A stretch of 64,000 nt of DNA from Tetradesmus obliquus (GCA_030272155.1 CP126196.1:4278001-4342000), one strand, 5' to 3'; counted from the first letter of the stretch, positions 10,701 to 27,309 are shown. Notes: a model not told the origin generated them from the sequence alone. Made by a program: numbers and translations.

Positions 10701-11805
10701 AGCCCTGCTCAGCCAGGCGGGCTCGGGTGCTGCTTTGGTCAGCAAGTTGCAGAACAATGTCATCAGCAGGGTGCAGTTCACGTTTCTGCGTACACTTGCA
10801 GGACGCGTCCGCAAGTCCACTGCTCGCTTGCTTCTGTGAAGAGAATTTGGGGCCCAGCCTTTGGTCAGTTTGTGGCTTCGTGCGGCAGTGAACATGTGGA
10901 ATAGGGTTGTGGATATGGATGCGTCCTCCCTTTTGGCCTGTGCTATGCGTGACAACTTACGGTTGTCCACTGCTTCCAGCAGCGGCGCAGTGTGGTGCAC
11001 ACAGTTGCGACGTGTACTTGACTATGTGCATGCCCACTCACAGCAGCTGGGAGATGCCGTGCAACGGCTGCAAAACTTTCAGTCTCTGGATCTGAAAACC
11101 ATAGCGCGTGCTTTTGATGGCGTTTTGTATCAGCAGTGGCAGGGGTGCCCTGTCAACCCGCGTGATGCTGCTAGTGGTCATGGTGTCTACAGTACCTTTG
11201 AGCGGTGGTTTGCGGCATGCTCTTCTGCTGACATGCTGTCTGTGAGCCCAGCTTTTTGGTGCCCAGATTATGTCTCTCAAACTGCTGGGATCAACAGAGA
11301 GCATCTGGGGTCCTTGACCCGTTTCCGGTTGGGTGCTCATGATTTACGTGTCTGCAGTGGCAGGTGGCAGCGACCACCTGTGCCGCGAAGTGACAGGGTG
11401 TGCCTACGTCCTGGCTGCATGTCTGAGGTTGTTGAGGATGAGTTTCATATGGTCTTTGAGTGCCCTTTCTATGCACCAGTCCGCGAGCGATTTGCTATGT
11501 TGTTCGAACCCTTCGGGGACTCGTCACAAACATGGGCTACTATTGCTGGTTGCCACCCAGCAGGCGATGACATGATCACTTTTATGAAGCAGGCACCTGC
11601 TTTGGTGGCTGCGTTTGTGCACTGCTGCTTTCTGATGAGGTGTCACCCGGACACTGATCCTGAGGTCCTTCTGTCCTGTCAGGCTTTTGCTCAAGTTATT
11701 GATGATGCTGATGAGGTTTTTTCTGCGTTTTCTTCTGACGGTTTGGATGATGATGAGTTGTTCTTCGATGTTTCCTCCCCCTATGAGCCTCTCGTTGGCT
11801 CCTGA
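7780..11805 (+). pseudogene. LINE ORF2: endonuclease / reverse transcriptase, interrupted by three TGA codons
   Basis: Continuous with ORF1 in frame; the first ATG after the TAG is at 7903. The endonuclease shows LNICSWNADVL, VLMVEVGREE, FGDFN at 8395-8409 and SDH at 8803-8811. The reverse transcriptase shows MPGPDGLRGELF, KKGDPSDLDNYRGIAVG, QAGFRDRHRTCDHV, FVDFRKAYDLV (first catalytic Asp), GVKQGDPLSPLLFGIF and YADD at 10300-10311. A C-terminal zf-RVT-like CLRPGCMSEVVEDEFHMVFE is followed by CP. The frame is broken by TGA at 9052, 10600 and 10837 only; there are no frameshifts over 4 kb. Each stop is one C-to-T step from CGA (Arg), as expected from CpG deamination. This copy is therefore probably inactive but young. 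Confidence 0.9.
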
Positions 11806-11859
11806 CTGGGGTTCCCACTCCTCGTTGAGTGGAGCATGTAATGTAATGTAATGTTAATG

Positions 11860-12480
11860 CAACCGCCTGTTGCTGCGCCGCCCTACAGGGGGCAGTAGTA
11901 GCAGTGGGCGGGCAGCTGCTCAGACGAAGCCGGCGCCCGCGCTGCAAAGAAAAGCTGGCATCTACCCTGTGACTATGAGCCTGATGCCGCCACTGCCTCC
12001 GCCGCCTTGGCGGGTCATAGCAGCAGCCAGCGCCTAGCTGCTCAAATGGAGCCGGCACAATTCTGCAGGAAAAGCAGGCACTCGGCTTGAAAGCGACTGC
12101 CTCTGCTGCTGCTGCGGCCGCTGCGGCTACTGCCTCCGTCTCCCTGGTGGGTCATAGCAGCAGCCGGCACCCAGCTGCTCAAATGGGCTGGGCGTCATGC
12201 TGCAAGGAAAGCTCACGTTTGAGATGTAGCTCTGCGCTGCCTGGTCGAGCACGGTGTGGCAGGTGGCAGGTGGCAGCATGCAGACTGCACATGCCCAGCG
12301 GCAGAGGAGTTTCTCAGCCCCATGTGTGGTCCAGATACTATAGTAGCACTACTTCGGCTGCCGAGCAGCACACCAAGCCTACTGCCGCCGCCTGCTATTT
12401 CTCCTCCTGCCTTGCGGGTCGCAGCAGCACCCGGCGCCTAGCTGCTCAGATGAGCCAGCGCCATGCTGCAGGGAAAAGCT
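11860..12480 (-). repeat. Four echoes of the terminal exon of the secreted-protein gene, beyond its stop
   Basis: Copies at about 11880-11960, 11985-12080, 12125-12290 and 12400-12485 repeat the segment 12545-12690 that encodes QSYISNASF to the stop (plus-strand marks: CATAGCAGCAGCCGGC, CAGCTGCTCAAA, GAGCCGGCACC). The copy at 12125-12290 is the longest and includes TTTGAGATGTAGCTCTGCGC. Spacing is irregular and separated by GCTGCT runs. The LINE 3' end abuts the outermost copy. Confidence 0.8.
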
Positions 12481-12548
12481 GGCAATTGCCTGGAAAGGTT
12501 GATGCTGCTGCTTCTGCTGCTGCTTCTGCTGCTTCTCCGGTGCTGCGG

Positions 12549-14705
12549 CTACTGCCTCCGTCTCCTGGGTGGGTCATAGCAGCAGCCGGCGCCCAGCTGC
12601 TCAAAGGGAGCCGGCACCATGCTGCAGGGGAAGCTCGCGTTTGAGATGTAGCTCTGCGCTGCTAGGTCGAGCACGATGTGGCAGGTCTGCTTGGCAGTGG
12701 AGAACTCCTTGGGAGGCTGCAGGCAGGCACAGAGTTGCAGGTGCAGGTACTTGAAAGCGAGTGCAGCTTGAACATCATGTACATTTAGTAGATGGTGCCA
12801 GGGCCGGCATGCCGCTAAAGCTTTCTTGAGCATATAGCCTTTGCGTTGACGATCATGGTAGTACACCGCAATATGCTCATGAATCACACACACACAGCAG
12901 CCACCTGCTGCAGGCATTGAGGGCTGCAGCCACATGCCGCTTTGGGCTGCACAGAAGGGGCATGCAAATGCTGCTGCTGCGGCATACAACCAGCACATAG
13001 CTGGCCTGAGCGGGCAAAAGCAAGCCTTTTCTGAGAGGTGCTGCACCTGTTCAATACCCTATGCCGGAGTGACGCAGCATAAACACAGCGCAAAAAGGCA
13101 CACGCCCCAAACGGCACTCCGTGAGTCCCACCCCAAACAGCAGCCACTCACCGCAGGTAGTGACGGCAGCAGCCACAAGCCGCTCTGCGCTGCACAGCAT
13201 GGTCACGTCACTGCTGCTGCTGCGACATTGTCAGACATACAACCAGCAATTCACTGCTTGCAGAGAGAGGCGCTCACACGGGAAGAACCAACCCTTTGTG
13301 GCTATTTCGCCCCTACTCATCATACCAATAGCGGACATGCAACACACTCATACAAATTCATGAGTCCCATTCAAAACTACAGCTCAGCTCCCAGTAGTAG
13401 TCCTCACCGCTGGTAGTGACGGCAGCAGCCACAAGCCGCTCTGGGTGGCTGCAGCGCCGCTGCTGCCAGCTGCCTGCATGGCCGCATGCCCCGCCTGCAG
13501 CCGCTGGCACGGCAGCCCTTGCACTGAGTAGCCGCTGCAAAACAGAGCCGCAGCAAGAAGTAACACATCTTGTTTAGGGAGGAGCGTTACATATTGAATG
13601 TGCCACGATGATAGCCATTGGAGCTTGTGTGAGAGGCATGTGTTGAGACGTGTGTTGAGACGTGTGTTGAGACATGTGGCAAATGCAGCTGAAGCACAGT
13701 GCAGCTGCTGACACTGCAGCCCACGCAAGGAGCAGCTGCGTAGTTGCTGCAGAGCAGAGGTGCTAAGTTCAGGAAGCATTGATCAGTGAAGGCAAATCAG
13801 TGTCGTGGGTGTAACTGAAGCACAGTGCAGCCGCTGACAATGCAGCTCACGCACAAAGTAGCTGCTGCTGAGCAGAGGTGCAGGTAGGAGGGGAATGGTT
13901 TCAACGCTGATGACATCCGTTGCAGCTTGTCTGGCACAGGCTCTGCAAATGCTGCTGACGCCCAGTGCACACCCTGTTCCTGGTTTTATGCACAACACCT
14001 GCAAGGGGCTGCTTGTGCTGCTGCTTGCACAGGCTGTTGCACCGCATCATAGAACAGCTGCTGCTGCTGCAACAGCTGTGGCCCATACGCTGCAATCCAA
14101 CAAGAAGGCAGTCAGTGTCTCGCATGAGCCACTCACTACAAATAGAGTGGTGGTGAGCGGTGGAAGTACAGGCCCGGGTTTAGGGTTGTCAGGTTGCAGC
14201 TGGAGGCGGCAGCTGGAGTTGCAGCACCTGCTGCTGCTGCAAGCGGGGTGTCTGCCAGTGTGGTGTTCAGAGGAAACACAGACACAGTCGGTGGGTGAGG
14301 TGCAGCAAAAGAGCACATCTATTTGCTCAGACACACTGCCAGGTGACACCTTCAACACTTGGTACAGTCATCTTGCATTGCTTTTGCAATCGGGTAAGCA
14401 CTAAACTGCGAAGGATCCTGAAGATTCAACTTGACCCTCCCCTCATTCAGCCAGTTTACCTGGAATGCTTGCCCACACATTCGCTGCTGGCCCCACCGCC
14501 TGCTTTGCTGCTTCACTGCTGCGCTATTAAGCAACGATAGACGTGAGAACCTCCACAGAACCCTCCACCCAGCATGTCACTTACCTGGTATGCTTGCCCA
14601 TACATTCACTGCTGGCCCCACCGCTTGCTTCGCTGCTGCACTAGCCCGGGGCCTGCAGGCAAAGCTGAGCACCACAGCCTCATTAGAGCTGGACACTGCA
14701 CAGCC

Positions 14706-14742
<37 letters not shown>

Positions 14743-15225
14743 ACAGAGTTGCCAGCCATAGCCATGCTGCTGACTGTACACATTCCATCCTGCAAGCGGG
14801 CAGTTGGCCAGCAGTTGCAGGTCAGTAGCAGCGCTTGGTAGTGCTGAAAAATACACAAGTAGGCGCAGCACAAGATGATGTTGCACATGCATCCTGACAA
14901 GATGTGACAATGCGTAAGAACGACAGAGCGCTGAACACTGGCAGCTGAACCATACAACTCTGCCCAGCACTTGCCAATAGTGCTCTGGCAGGCAGCTCAT
15001 GATTTGACTTTGTCACCCACCACATTGCTGCAACCCTTTTTTCAAACCCTCAATTTCACGCCTTACTTGTACCCCTGCTGTGTTATTTGGACCAAAACCC
15101 ACCTTGACGCTAAGGGCCATCGAGGGTGCTGAGGAGACGTGGGCATGCATGTTGCACACATCTAGCTGCACCACTGATGCTGGCACAGCACCAGCCAGCG
15201 CCAGCAGCAGTAATAGCCTGAGCAT
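12549..15225 (-). CDS. Secreted protein of unknown family, 252 aa
   Basis: Five exons: 15225-15067, 14789-14585, 14236-14137, 13534-13408 and 12716-12549. The total is 759 nt and all phases match (0, 1, 2, 0). The ATG at 15225 starts a clear signal peptide (MLRLLLLLALAGAVPASVV). The mature part is Ser/Ala-rich with about ten cysteines, including DVCNMHAHVSS, DGMCTVSS, SRGCAVSS, SCNLTTLNPGLYF, GLPCQRL, KQTCHIVLDL and SNASFPCS, and several N-glycosylation sequons (NNT, NLT, NAS). I do not recognise a family; it is not a pherophorin by its cysteine pattern. An extracellular or cell-wall role is inferred from the signal peptide alone. Introns hold echoes of exon 4 (13130-13205, 13690-13765, 13808-13880) and of exon 2 (14455-14530). 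Confidence 0.6.
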
Positions 15226-15332
15226 GCTGCTGCCACTGGTGATAGCGCTTCAAAGTGATGTCAACATTTCTTCTTTTGGTTTCAATGCACTAAGTATAAT
15301 GGTGGTTGCTGGTTCCTGCAATGCACAGTGCG

Positions 15333-15363
<31 letters not shown>

Positions 15364-16038
15364 ACAGCATCAGCAGCTCACTGACAGCTATCCCTTTCCA
15401 GGGTGCTGCAAGTACATTGCTTGAGCTTTACATGTTACAACCAGCAAAGCCGGGCCCTTTGTATAGAGCGTTCGGAGCATGCTGCCATCTCCAAGGCTGG
15501 CAATGCCCAGGCCAAATGCAGCTGCGTTACCCAGATGATGCATCGTTAGGCACTAGCAGTGCTTAATAGACGTAATTATCATGTTAGGTTCCCCCCATCA
15601 GGGCCACGGTGTACCTGAGATTAGCGATCGAGAGTGCAGCTGTGTCGTAAATTGTGCAGGGGCTTGTTGCTTGAAATCAGGATGTGAATATATATTCATG
15701 AAAGCTGTATATTATCACGTCGTGAACGGGCGCTGATGCATGTCATGCACGCCCGCCAGCAGGTGCGCGGGAGCGGCGGATGACGCTGGCAATCAACTTG
15801 AAGAGCTGGCGGTTGCTGTTTTCCGTCTTTTTCAGAAGCAAAGCTTCGCGACCATCCGTTTGTAGCTTTTGAAACCTTTTCAAAGGTCGCGGCTGTGACT
15901 GATGCTGATGGGGAAGGGCGTACAGAGTCAAAACACCAAGGCAAGTCACACGGTCACAGAACCACCTCCACCCCGTCCTATCTACTGCTCTCCCCGCCCA
16001 GTTTCATCTCTCCCCGCTCCACACACTCCAGAAGAAGT
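15226..16038. other. Shared upstream/downstream spacer, no gene recognised
   Basis: It lies between the 5' end of the secreted-protein gene and the 3' end of HEMB (both minus). It contains a CAG/AGC run at 15331-15380 and a duplicated phrase (GGCCAAATGCAGC). No coding signal was recognised. The TTTGAAACCTTTTCAAAGG segment at 15864-15889 is a short inverted repeat. Confidence 0.45.
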
Positions 16039-20776
<4,738 letters not shown>

Positions 20777-23092
20777 GATGCCTGCCTGGGTGTGTAATTG
20801 CTGCTGCGTGACCCGATCGACAGCAAGCAAGTCGCGAGCTGGACAAGTTCCACGCCAGAGATGATAAAAGGGCAGATAGTGTATAATTGAAGGGTCACGG
20901 AAGCCCTATGCTCTAGTTGCACATTACCAGATCGTAACAAGATGACAGCGTCACCTGCAATTGTGTGCTGCAAGCGCGCGTACAAGGGTTCAAAGGAACG
21001 CACGTTTGACACATAAGTCTTTCTGACTCGCAGCAGGCGATGGTGCTGCCTCTTTGACTGTTCATGAAGAGCTCTGAGCAGGCCCTCACTGCAGCACTGC
21101 TGCATGCTGCTGCCAGAGTCACTTCAAATGCCTGCTGGCCTAATCTGTCTCCAGTTGACGCTGCTCTAGCGTAAGTTCCATCTGCATGCGTTGGCTCGAC
21201 ACTGCACCGCGTGTAGCGGCAGGAATTGCAGCTGCCACGAAGCAGCCTGAGGAGCCTAACTGGCAGTAGGTAACAGCAGCTGCTGCGGTGACGTCCGTGC
21301 TGCAGCAGCGAAGATTGCTGGCTGTTGCTTATTGAGTGCTGTACTGCAAGAGCAAGTTAGGCCCTGCACTGCACGCCTCAGTTTTGTGCACTGCACATGT
21401 GTTTAGAGTGGGGTGCATGTCGGATGCACAGCAGCTGCTGTGCCTGCAGGGGCACTTCCGTGCTGCACATCACGTGCCCTTGCAGCAGCTGGTGCTGTTG
21501 AGTTCATTTAGCCGCAGAATGTAGAGCAGCAGGAACTCCAGTAGCATCGCTGGCTGCACCGGCTGCAGCACACACCCGCATGCTACGCAGCATGTGCCAG
21601 GAGACTTTGGCGGGGGTCTTCTGGCTCAGCATTTCTCGAAGGTGCGCAGCTGTGCGATGACCAGCGTCCTTCGGGATCCTGGCTTTGTCTGGAATATGTC
21701 ATTCTATGTCATCTCGTGCTGTGCTACAGCCTGCTGCGCGTCATGGCTTGCACAGCTGCTCTGCCGCGTCGCCGGCACAGCCAAGTGGTTGTTGCCAGCT
21801 GTTGCCTTGCACCACGCATGAATGTGCACCGCAAATAGAGAGTACCATGTGGCTGGCGAGAAAGGCATGGCTACTGGATGGCCGTAAGCGCGCAACAGAG
21901 GGCTCAGTTGTGCAACTACCATGCCGAAATCTGTCATATTTTCAAACATAGAGTACCATGTGGCTCAGCCAGGCTGGCAAGACTCTTTCCTTTGAAAGGC
22001 ATGGCTACTGGATGGCCGTAGTTGTGCAGCAGCCGATGAGGGTCCTTCAACATTTGCTGGTCAGTGGGTTGTGCTGCTTACTCCGTGGACAAGCCTTGCT
22101 CATCTCAGTACGCCTGTCGCAGACATCTGTTGTCCGACAAGAACAGCCTGTTCTCTGAGAGTCTGTACTGACCTTCGGTGTGTGGTCATGCTGTCACGTG
22201 GTCATGCTGTTCCACCCTCAGGGCCTGTGCCGCATAAACCGTTGTGGTTGTGGTTCCATCCTCAGGGCGTGCTTCTGGTGTCCAAGCAATTGGTTAGATG
22301 CCCAATTGCTGCGTTACCAGATGCCATGTTGGCGTGTGTTGATGCTGGTCATGAGATGAGAATGGTTGAAAGTCAGAAAGTCAGCTGTCATGCTCAGCTG
22401 TGCTTGCCGAGCACGTGCTCGGGTGCACCCGGGTGCCCTGCAGGGCCCTGCAGCTGACGGTCAGGGCAGCTAGCTTCGGCAACCCGGTTGCGAGCGATTG
22501 AATCGCTGTTGAAACGCGTTGTTCGACTAACGGATACGATTTTAGATGCGCCATCTCACAGTGTGGTCAAGGAAGCCTTATTCACGGCAGGTGTTTATAT
22601 TTGGTGTTGTTGTCACTGCCTGTCGAGGGCTTTCTAGGTATGCCGCATGCAACGTTCTTCGAATTCTACCATTATGTCCACAGTGCAAGCAAAAAACCAA
22701 CCCTTGAGGCTGAGCATCGGGCGCGAGGTTCACTACGCACGTCCTACCTCCTGAGCACGTAGTTGTCACTTCTTCTGGTTTATGACCCTGGGCTGCTTTT
22801 ATTCTGTGGACAAGATACGCATGTCAATGTGTTGGGTTGTTTACAGGATGAGCATGGAGCTTTGTTACTGGCTGGTTGGTCCTCAACTATATAAACGAGA
22901 AGTTTGCGCGATTGTCAGGTTTCCGCACCCTCTGTTCAGCTTTACCTATACGGCCTGTTTCAAACAACTCTTTTCAGCTCGATACGCGCTCAGCTAGCAT
23001 AATTTCTCAGCAGTCAGAAGAAGCTATGGCAGCTGCTGGCATACGTGCGGACGTTCGACTATAGCAGCACCTTATTCAGCTTTACGGTTCAA
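20777..23092. other. Divergent intergenic region between HEMB and the receptor kinase
   Basis: No gene recognised. It should hold the HEMB promoter (right of 20776) and the kinase promoter (left of 23093). A direct repeat is seen at 21836-21886 and 21950-22021 (AGAGTACCATGTGGCT ... AAAGGCATGGCTACTGGATG). Open frames here are short and unlike any family I know. Confidence 0.45.
22888..22895 (+). promoter_or_regulatory. Candidate TATA box of the receptor-kinase gene
   Basis: TATATAAA about 200 bases before the kinase ATG at 23093, on the correct strand and in a relatively AT-rich stretch. Assignment rests on sequence and position only. Confidence 0.35.
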
Positions 23093-23877
23093 ATGAAAAG
23101 TATATCGTGGGGTGCCGCGGTGCGCGGGCCCCACACAGAACTCCAGACATCCCGGCTTCGTGCTGTTGTGGCCGTGCTGGTTGTGTCGCTCTTCGCTTTT
23201 AGTACGTCAGTTGAAGCTGGAGGCATCGCAATCGTCTCGCAGTCAGCTGAGCCAGGCAGCCGAACGCTGTTGGCAGCACTGCAAGACCCATCAGTACAAG
23301 ACATCGTTGTGCTGCCTGCTTTATACAGCGTGCGAGCTGAATTTGAAAGCTACCAGGGGAAACCAATCCCTCTCAACAGGTGAGCTGTGCGGTGCAAGAA
23401 GCTGGTGGCTGCTGCAGATGCTGCTCACCCTGCTTGTCACAGCTGCTGCTGCTCTTCTGAAAGCAGCAGTGACCAGCGTTCAATCCAAGATTTTCTGTTT
23501 TAAAGGGTGGCATGCAGCAGGGCGTCGCTTGATATCGTTCAAACTTGCTGTGATAGGTTGTTTGGTGCACGAACCTTGATCAAGCAAGAGTCTGACAAGC
23601 AACCGAGGGCCGGGCACATGTACTGCGCTTGTACCGCGCAGTCAACCAACAGCAAAGCATGAGCGCACATACAACTCTCCGGTCAACGCTGCGGTCAACG
23701 CTGCTTGCAGGAATGTCACCATCACTGGTGCACAAGGCCTGGACACCATACTAAACCTGGACTTTGTCGCAGCAGCAGTGCAGCTGTGGCCCAGCAGCAG
23801 CGTCACTTTTCACAACATAACAGTCGCAAACGAGCGCCACGGCGTGGGCGAAGCGGTGGACTTTGTGACAGGCCAGC

Positions 23878-23910
<33 letters not shown>

Positions 23911-25411
23911 GTGCAGCAGTGCTGTTTGTGGATGCAAACAGGCTGCGGCTGGCCTGCAGCGATGCTGCTGCTGCGGCAGCCATGCTGCAGGAAGCTCCAC
24001 GCAGCAGCGGTGCCACGCAGCAGGCTTCAGTGCAGGCTGCAACTTTCCAAGTGAGTGCAGCACAGCAGGGTTCCTGAATCCGCCTGAAACCCAACAGCAA
24101 CAGCTGGCAACCGCGCTGCAGATGGTCGTAACATTTGTCATGTGCCAACTGCGCTGCCGCAAGTGGATGCGCTGCATGTCTGTTGGACCGATAAGCAGTC
24201 TGGCACGGGCACCCTCAAATGTCCATCCATCACAGAACTAGGCCAGCAAAGGATTTCGGCAGCAAAGTCATTCGCAGCAGCATCCGGGCGGCATTTTCAT
24301 TCATTATGTGTGCCGTGGTGGAACCTACCACCGTCCTGTGCAGTAGCTATGACTCACCTGCATGTTGCTGTTGTTGGGTCTGCAGGGCACCCTTTTCCGT
24401 GGCTCGCTGCACCTGGCTGATGTCAGCACTGCTGTGCCGTCTGAAACCGGCTGACGTCAGCACCGCTGTGCCGTGTGTTATTGTGCTGCAGGGCACCCTT
24501 TTCCCTGGCTCGCTGCACCTCGCTGACGTCATCACTGCTGTGCCGTATGAGACAGTGGAGGGTTGGCGGGCTGGCCTGGGCGGCTATACAGTGGTGAGTA
24601 TCTGTGGCTGTACAGTGGTGAGTATGTGTGGCTGTACAGTGGTGAGTATGTGTGGCTGTACAGTGGTGAGTATGTGTGGCTGTACAGTGGTGAGTATGTG
24701 TGGCTGTACAGTGGTGAGTATGTGTGGCTGTACAGGAGTGAGCGCAGCAGCTGCTGCTATGAGGCCACAGGGCTTGTTGCTGCTGCATCAACATTGCTTG
24801 CCATAGCAACCGGCTTGCAGGAGAAGCAGCGGCATGCACGTGCTGGCCTGCTTGTGCTCCACCATACTGCAAACTGTTCGAGGCAACCCACAAAAGTTCT
24901 GCACGCTGCTGAAAACACTGCTGCCATTGCTGCGGTGCATCACTGTGGCCTTCAACCCAGCACACTCTGCTAACACAGAACCTTGCGTTGCGTACCCTGC
25001 ATGCCCACCTGCTGCTTTGTAGGTCAACCGCAACGCGACGCGCCTGTGCCGCAGCTTTGTGGATGCCGCCTGTGTAGCCAAATCCACACCAGCCGCATGC
25101 GTGGGGGATGCAATCGATGAGGCGCAGGCAGCAGCAGCAGGCGGCGGCAGCAGCGCTGCAAAGCCAGCTGCCAACGCTGGCGCAGTAGCAGGAGCTGTGG
25201 TGGCAGGTGCGTGTTGAGCAGGCGCATGTCTTGTTGTCAACTCTCGCAGCTGCCCGGTCAATGCCTCGTCAAAGCCTGGGCAATGTCTGGTCAACGTTGG
25301 GCAATTCAGGAATTTTTGTTCCGCCAGCAACGCAAGCGCCTTTGCCGCTAGGGAAAATCGCTAACCAGCACGCATTAGCCACAATGCTGTTGCCTCTGCT
25401 GAACATGCCGC

Positions 25412-25466
<55 letters not shown>

Positions 25467-25729
25467 AGGCGTCGTGGCCATCACCGCCATCTCGCCGGCA
25501 CCTTCTGCTGGACCCAGCGGCGTCACATTTCTGCTGCTTCTGCTGCTGCTGCCACCGCTGCTGCTGCTGCTGCTGCTGCCGCTGCTGCTGCTGCTGCTGC
25601 TGCTGCTACTGCAGGTGTGGTTTGCATCACCGCCATCATCACCGGCACCTTCTGCTGGACCCGCCGGCGCCGCCTGCACCAGCAGGAGCTGCAGCAACAT
25701 GCTGATGCTGATGCTGCTGCCGCAACATC

Positions 25730-25767
<38 letters not shown>

Positions 25768-26795
25768 AGGTGTTGTGGCCATCACCGCCATCATTGCCGG
25801 CACCTTCTGCTGGACCCGCCGGCGCCGCCTGCACCAGCAGGAGCTGCAGCAGCAGCACCCGAAGCTGAAGCGGCCGCCTGGGGGTGCAGTGGGGAGCAGC
25901 AAGCCGCATCTGACATCTAGCCCTTCTGGTGGTGGTGCTGTGGGCAGCTCTGGCTATGATGAGGAGCTGGCAGTGGATGTGGAGGCGCTGAGGATGTTTG
26001 ACAGGTGAGTTTTATGCCGAAAGTTACATGAGGGCAACACACAAAAATGCGCAAAGTGCTTGCTGTTGTGCCGACCACGGCTATGATAAGATGCAGCAGC
26101 AGCACCTGAAGCTCAAGCGGCCGCCTGGGGGCGCATTGGGCGGAAGCAAGCCGCATCTGACGTCCAGCCCTTCTGGCGGTGCTGTGGGCAGCTCTGGCTA
26201 TGATGAGGAGCTGGCTGTGGATGTGGAGGCGCCGCGGATGTATGACAGGTAGGAAGAAAGTAACACAGATTACACACAATTACACAACAATAACAACAGC
26301 AGCTGCAGAGCCCTGGATGTGGTGGGGTCAGGGTGCATGATGGGGAGCGTGTATCACTAGTGCCGCTGCTGACGCCACACTGCTGCCGCTGCTGCTGCCG
26401 CTGCTGCTGCCGCTGCTGCTGCCGCTGCTGCTGCCGCTGCTGCTGCCGCTGCTGCTGCCGCTGCTGCTGCCGCTGCTGCTGCCGCTGCTGCTGCCGCTGC
26501 TGCTGCCGCTGCTGCTGCCGCTGCTGCCGCAGCTTCATTGAGGGCTGCAACTTTGTGCGCCAGCTGCTGTAACGCTTACTTCCTTGCCAAGCATTACTGC
26601 TGCTGCTGCTGCTGCTGCTGCTACAGCTTCATCGAGGGCTGCAACTTTGTGCGCCAGCCGCTGTAACGCTTACTTCCTTGCTAAGCATTACTGCTGCTGC
26701 TGCTGCCGCTGCTGCTGCTGCTGCTGCCGCAGCTTCATTGAGGGCTGCAACTTTGTGCGCCAGCCGCTGTAACGCTTACTTCCTTGCTAAGCATC

Positions 26796-26831
<36 letters not shown>

Positions 26832-26920
26832 GCTGCTGCTGCTGCTGCCGCAGCTTCATTGAGGGCTGCAACTTTGTGCGCCAGCCGCTGTAACGCTTTC
26901 TTCTTGGCTAAGCATCACTG

Positions 26921-26994
<74 letters not shown>

Positions 26995-27174
26995 ACTGCA
27001 GCTTCATCGAGGGCTGCAACTTTGTGCGCCAGCTGCTGTAGCGCTTACTTCCTTGCTAAGCATTACTGCTGCTGCTCCTGCTGCTGCCGCTGCTGCTGCT
27101 GCTGCTGCCGCAGCTTCATTGAGGGGTGCAACTTTGTGCGCCAGCCGCTGTAACGCTTACTTCCTTGCTAAGCA

Positions 27175-27221
<47 letters not shown>

Positions 27222-27309
27222 GCTGCCGCTGCTGCTGCTGCCGCAGCTTCATTAAGGGCTGCAACTTTGTGCGCCAGCCGCTGTAACGCTTACTTGCTTG
27301 CTAAGCATC

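Larger units (their letters stand above)
6931..11853 (+). mobile_element. LINE (APE-type non-LTR retrotransposon), nearly complete, decayed
   Basis: Autonomous non-LTR retrotransposon with a coiled-coil ORF1, an apurinic-type endonuclease, a reverse transcriptase with YADD and a C-terminal Cys/His motif. It ends in three tandem TGTAA units at 11837-11851 instead of a poly(A) tail. The whole coding region from 6931 to 11805 lies in one reading frame broken by one TAG and three TGA codons. A second, 5'-truncated copy about 98 percent identical over its length lies at 52561-52771, so the family was active recently. The 5' boundary lies upstream of the ORF1 start and was not resolved; no target-site duplication was found for this copy. 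Clade assignment (L1/I-like) is tentative. Confidence 0.9.

Noticed and set aside
9052..10839. In-frame TGA codons in the LINE as selenocysteine or genetic-code reassignment
   Set aside because: Host genes in the same window end in TGA, no structured element was noticed after the stops, and CpG decay of Arg codons explains all three.
20777..20830. Upstream start for HEMB at 20830
   Set aside because: That codon is TTG; the first ATG in frame is at 20776, followed by a plausible transit peptide.
23045..23092. Kinase start at 23045
   Set aside because: The codon there is GTG; the first ATG is at 23093 and precedes the signal sequence.
24090..24240. Possible extra kinase exon with HVPTALPQVDALHVCWTD
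   Set aside because: The frame looks protein-like, but no acceptor/donor pair in phase 0 was found. The model is in frame without it, so it was left out and flagged.
25269..25909. Minus-strand open frames opposite the kinase transmembrane exons
   Set aside because: They are poly-Ser/Gly/Ala shadows of CTG/GCC-rich plus-strand sequence, without motif or splice support.
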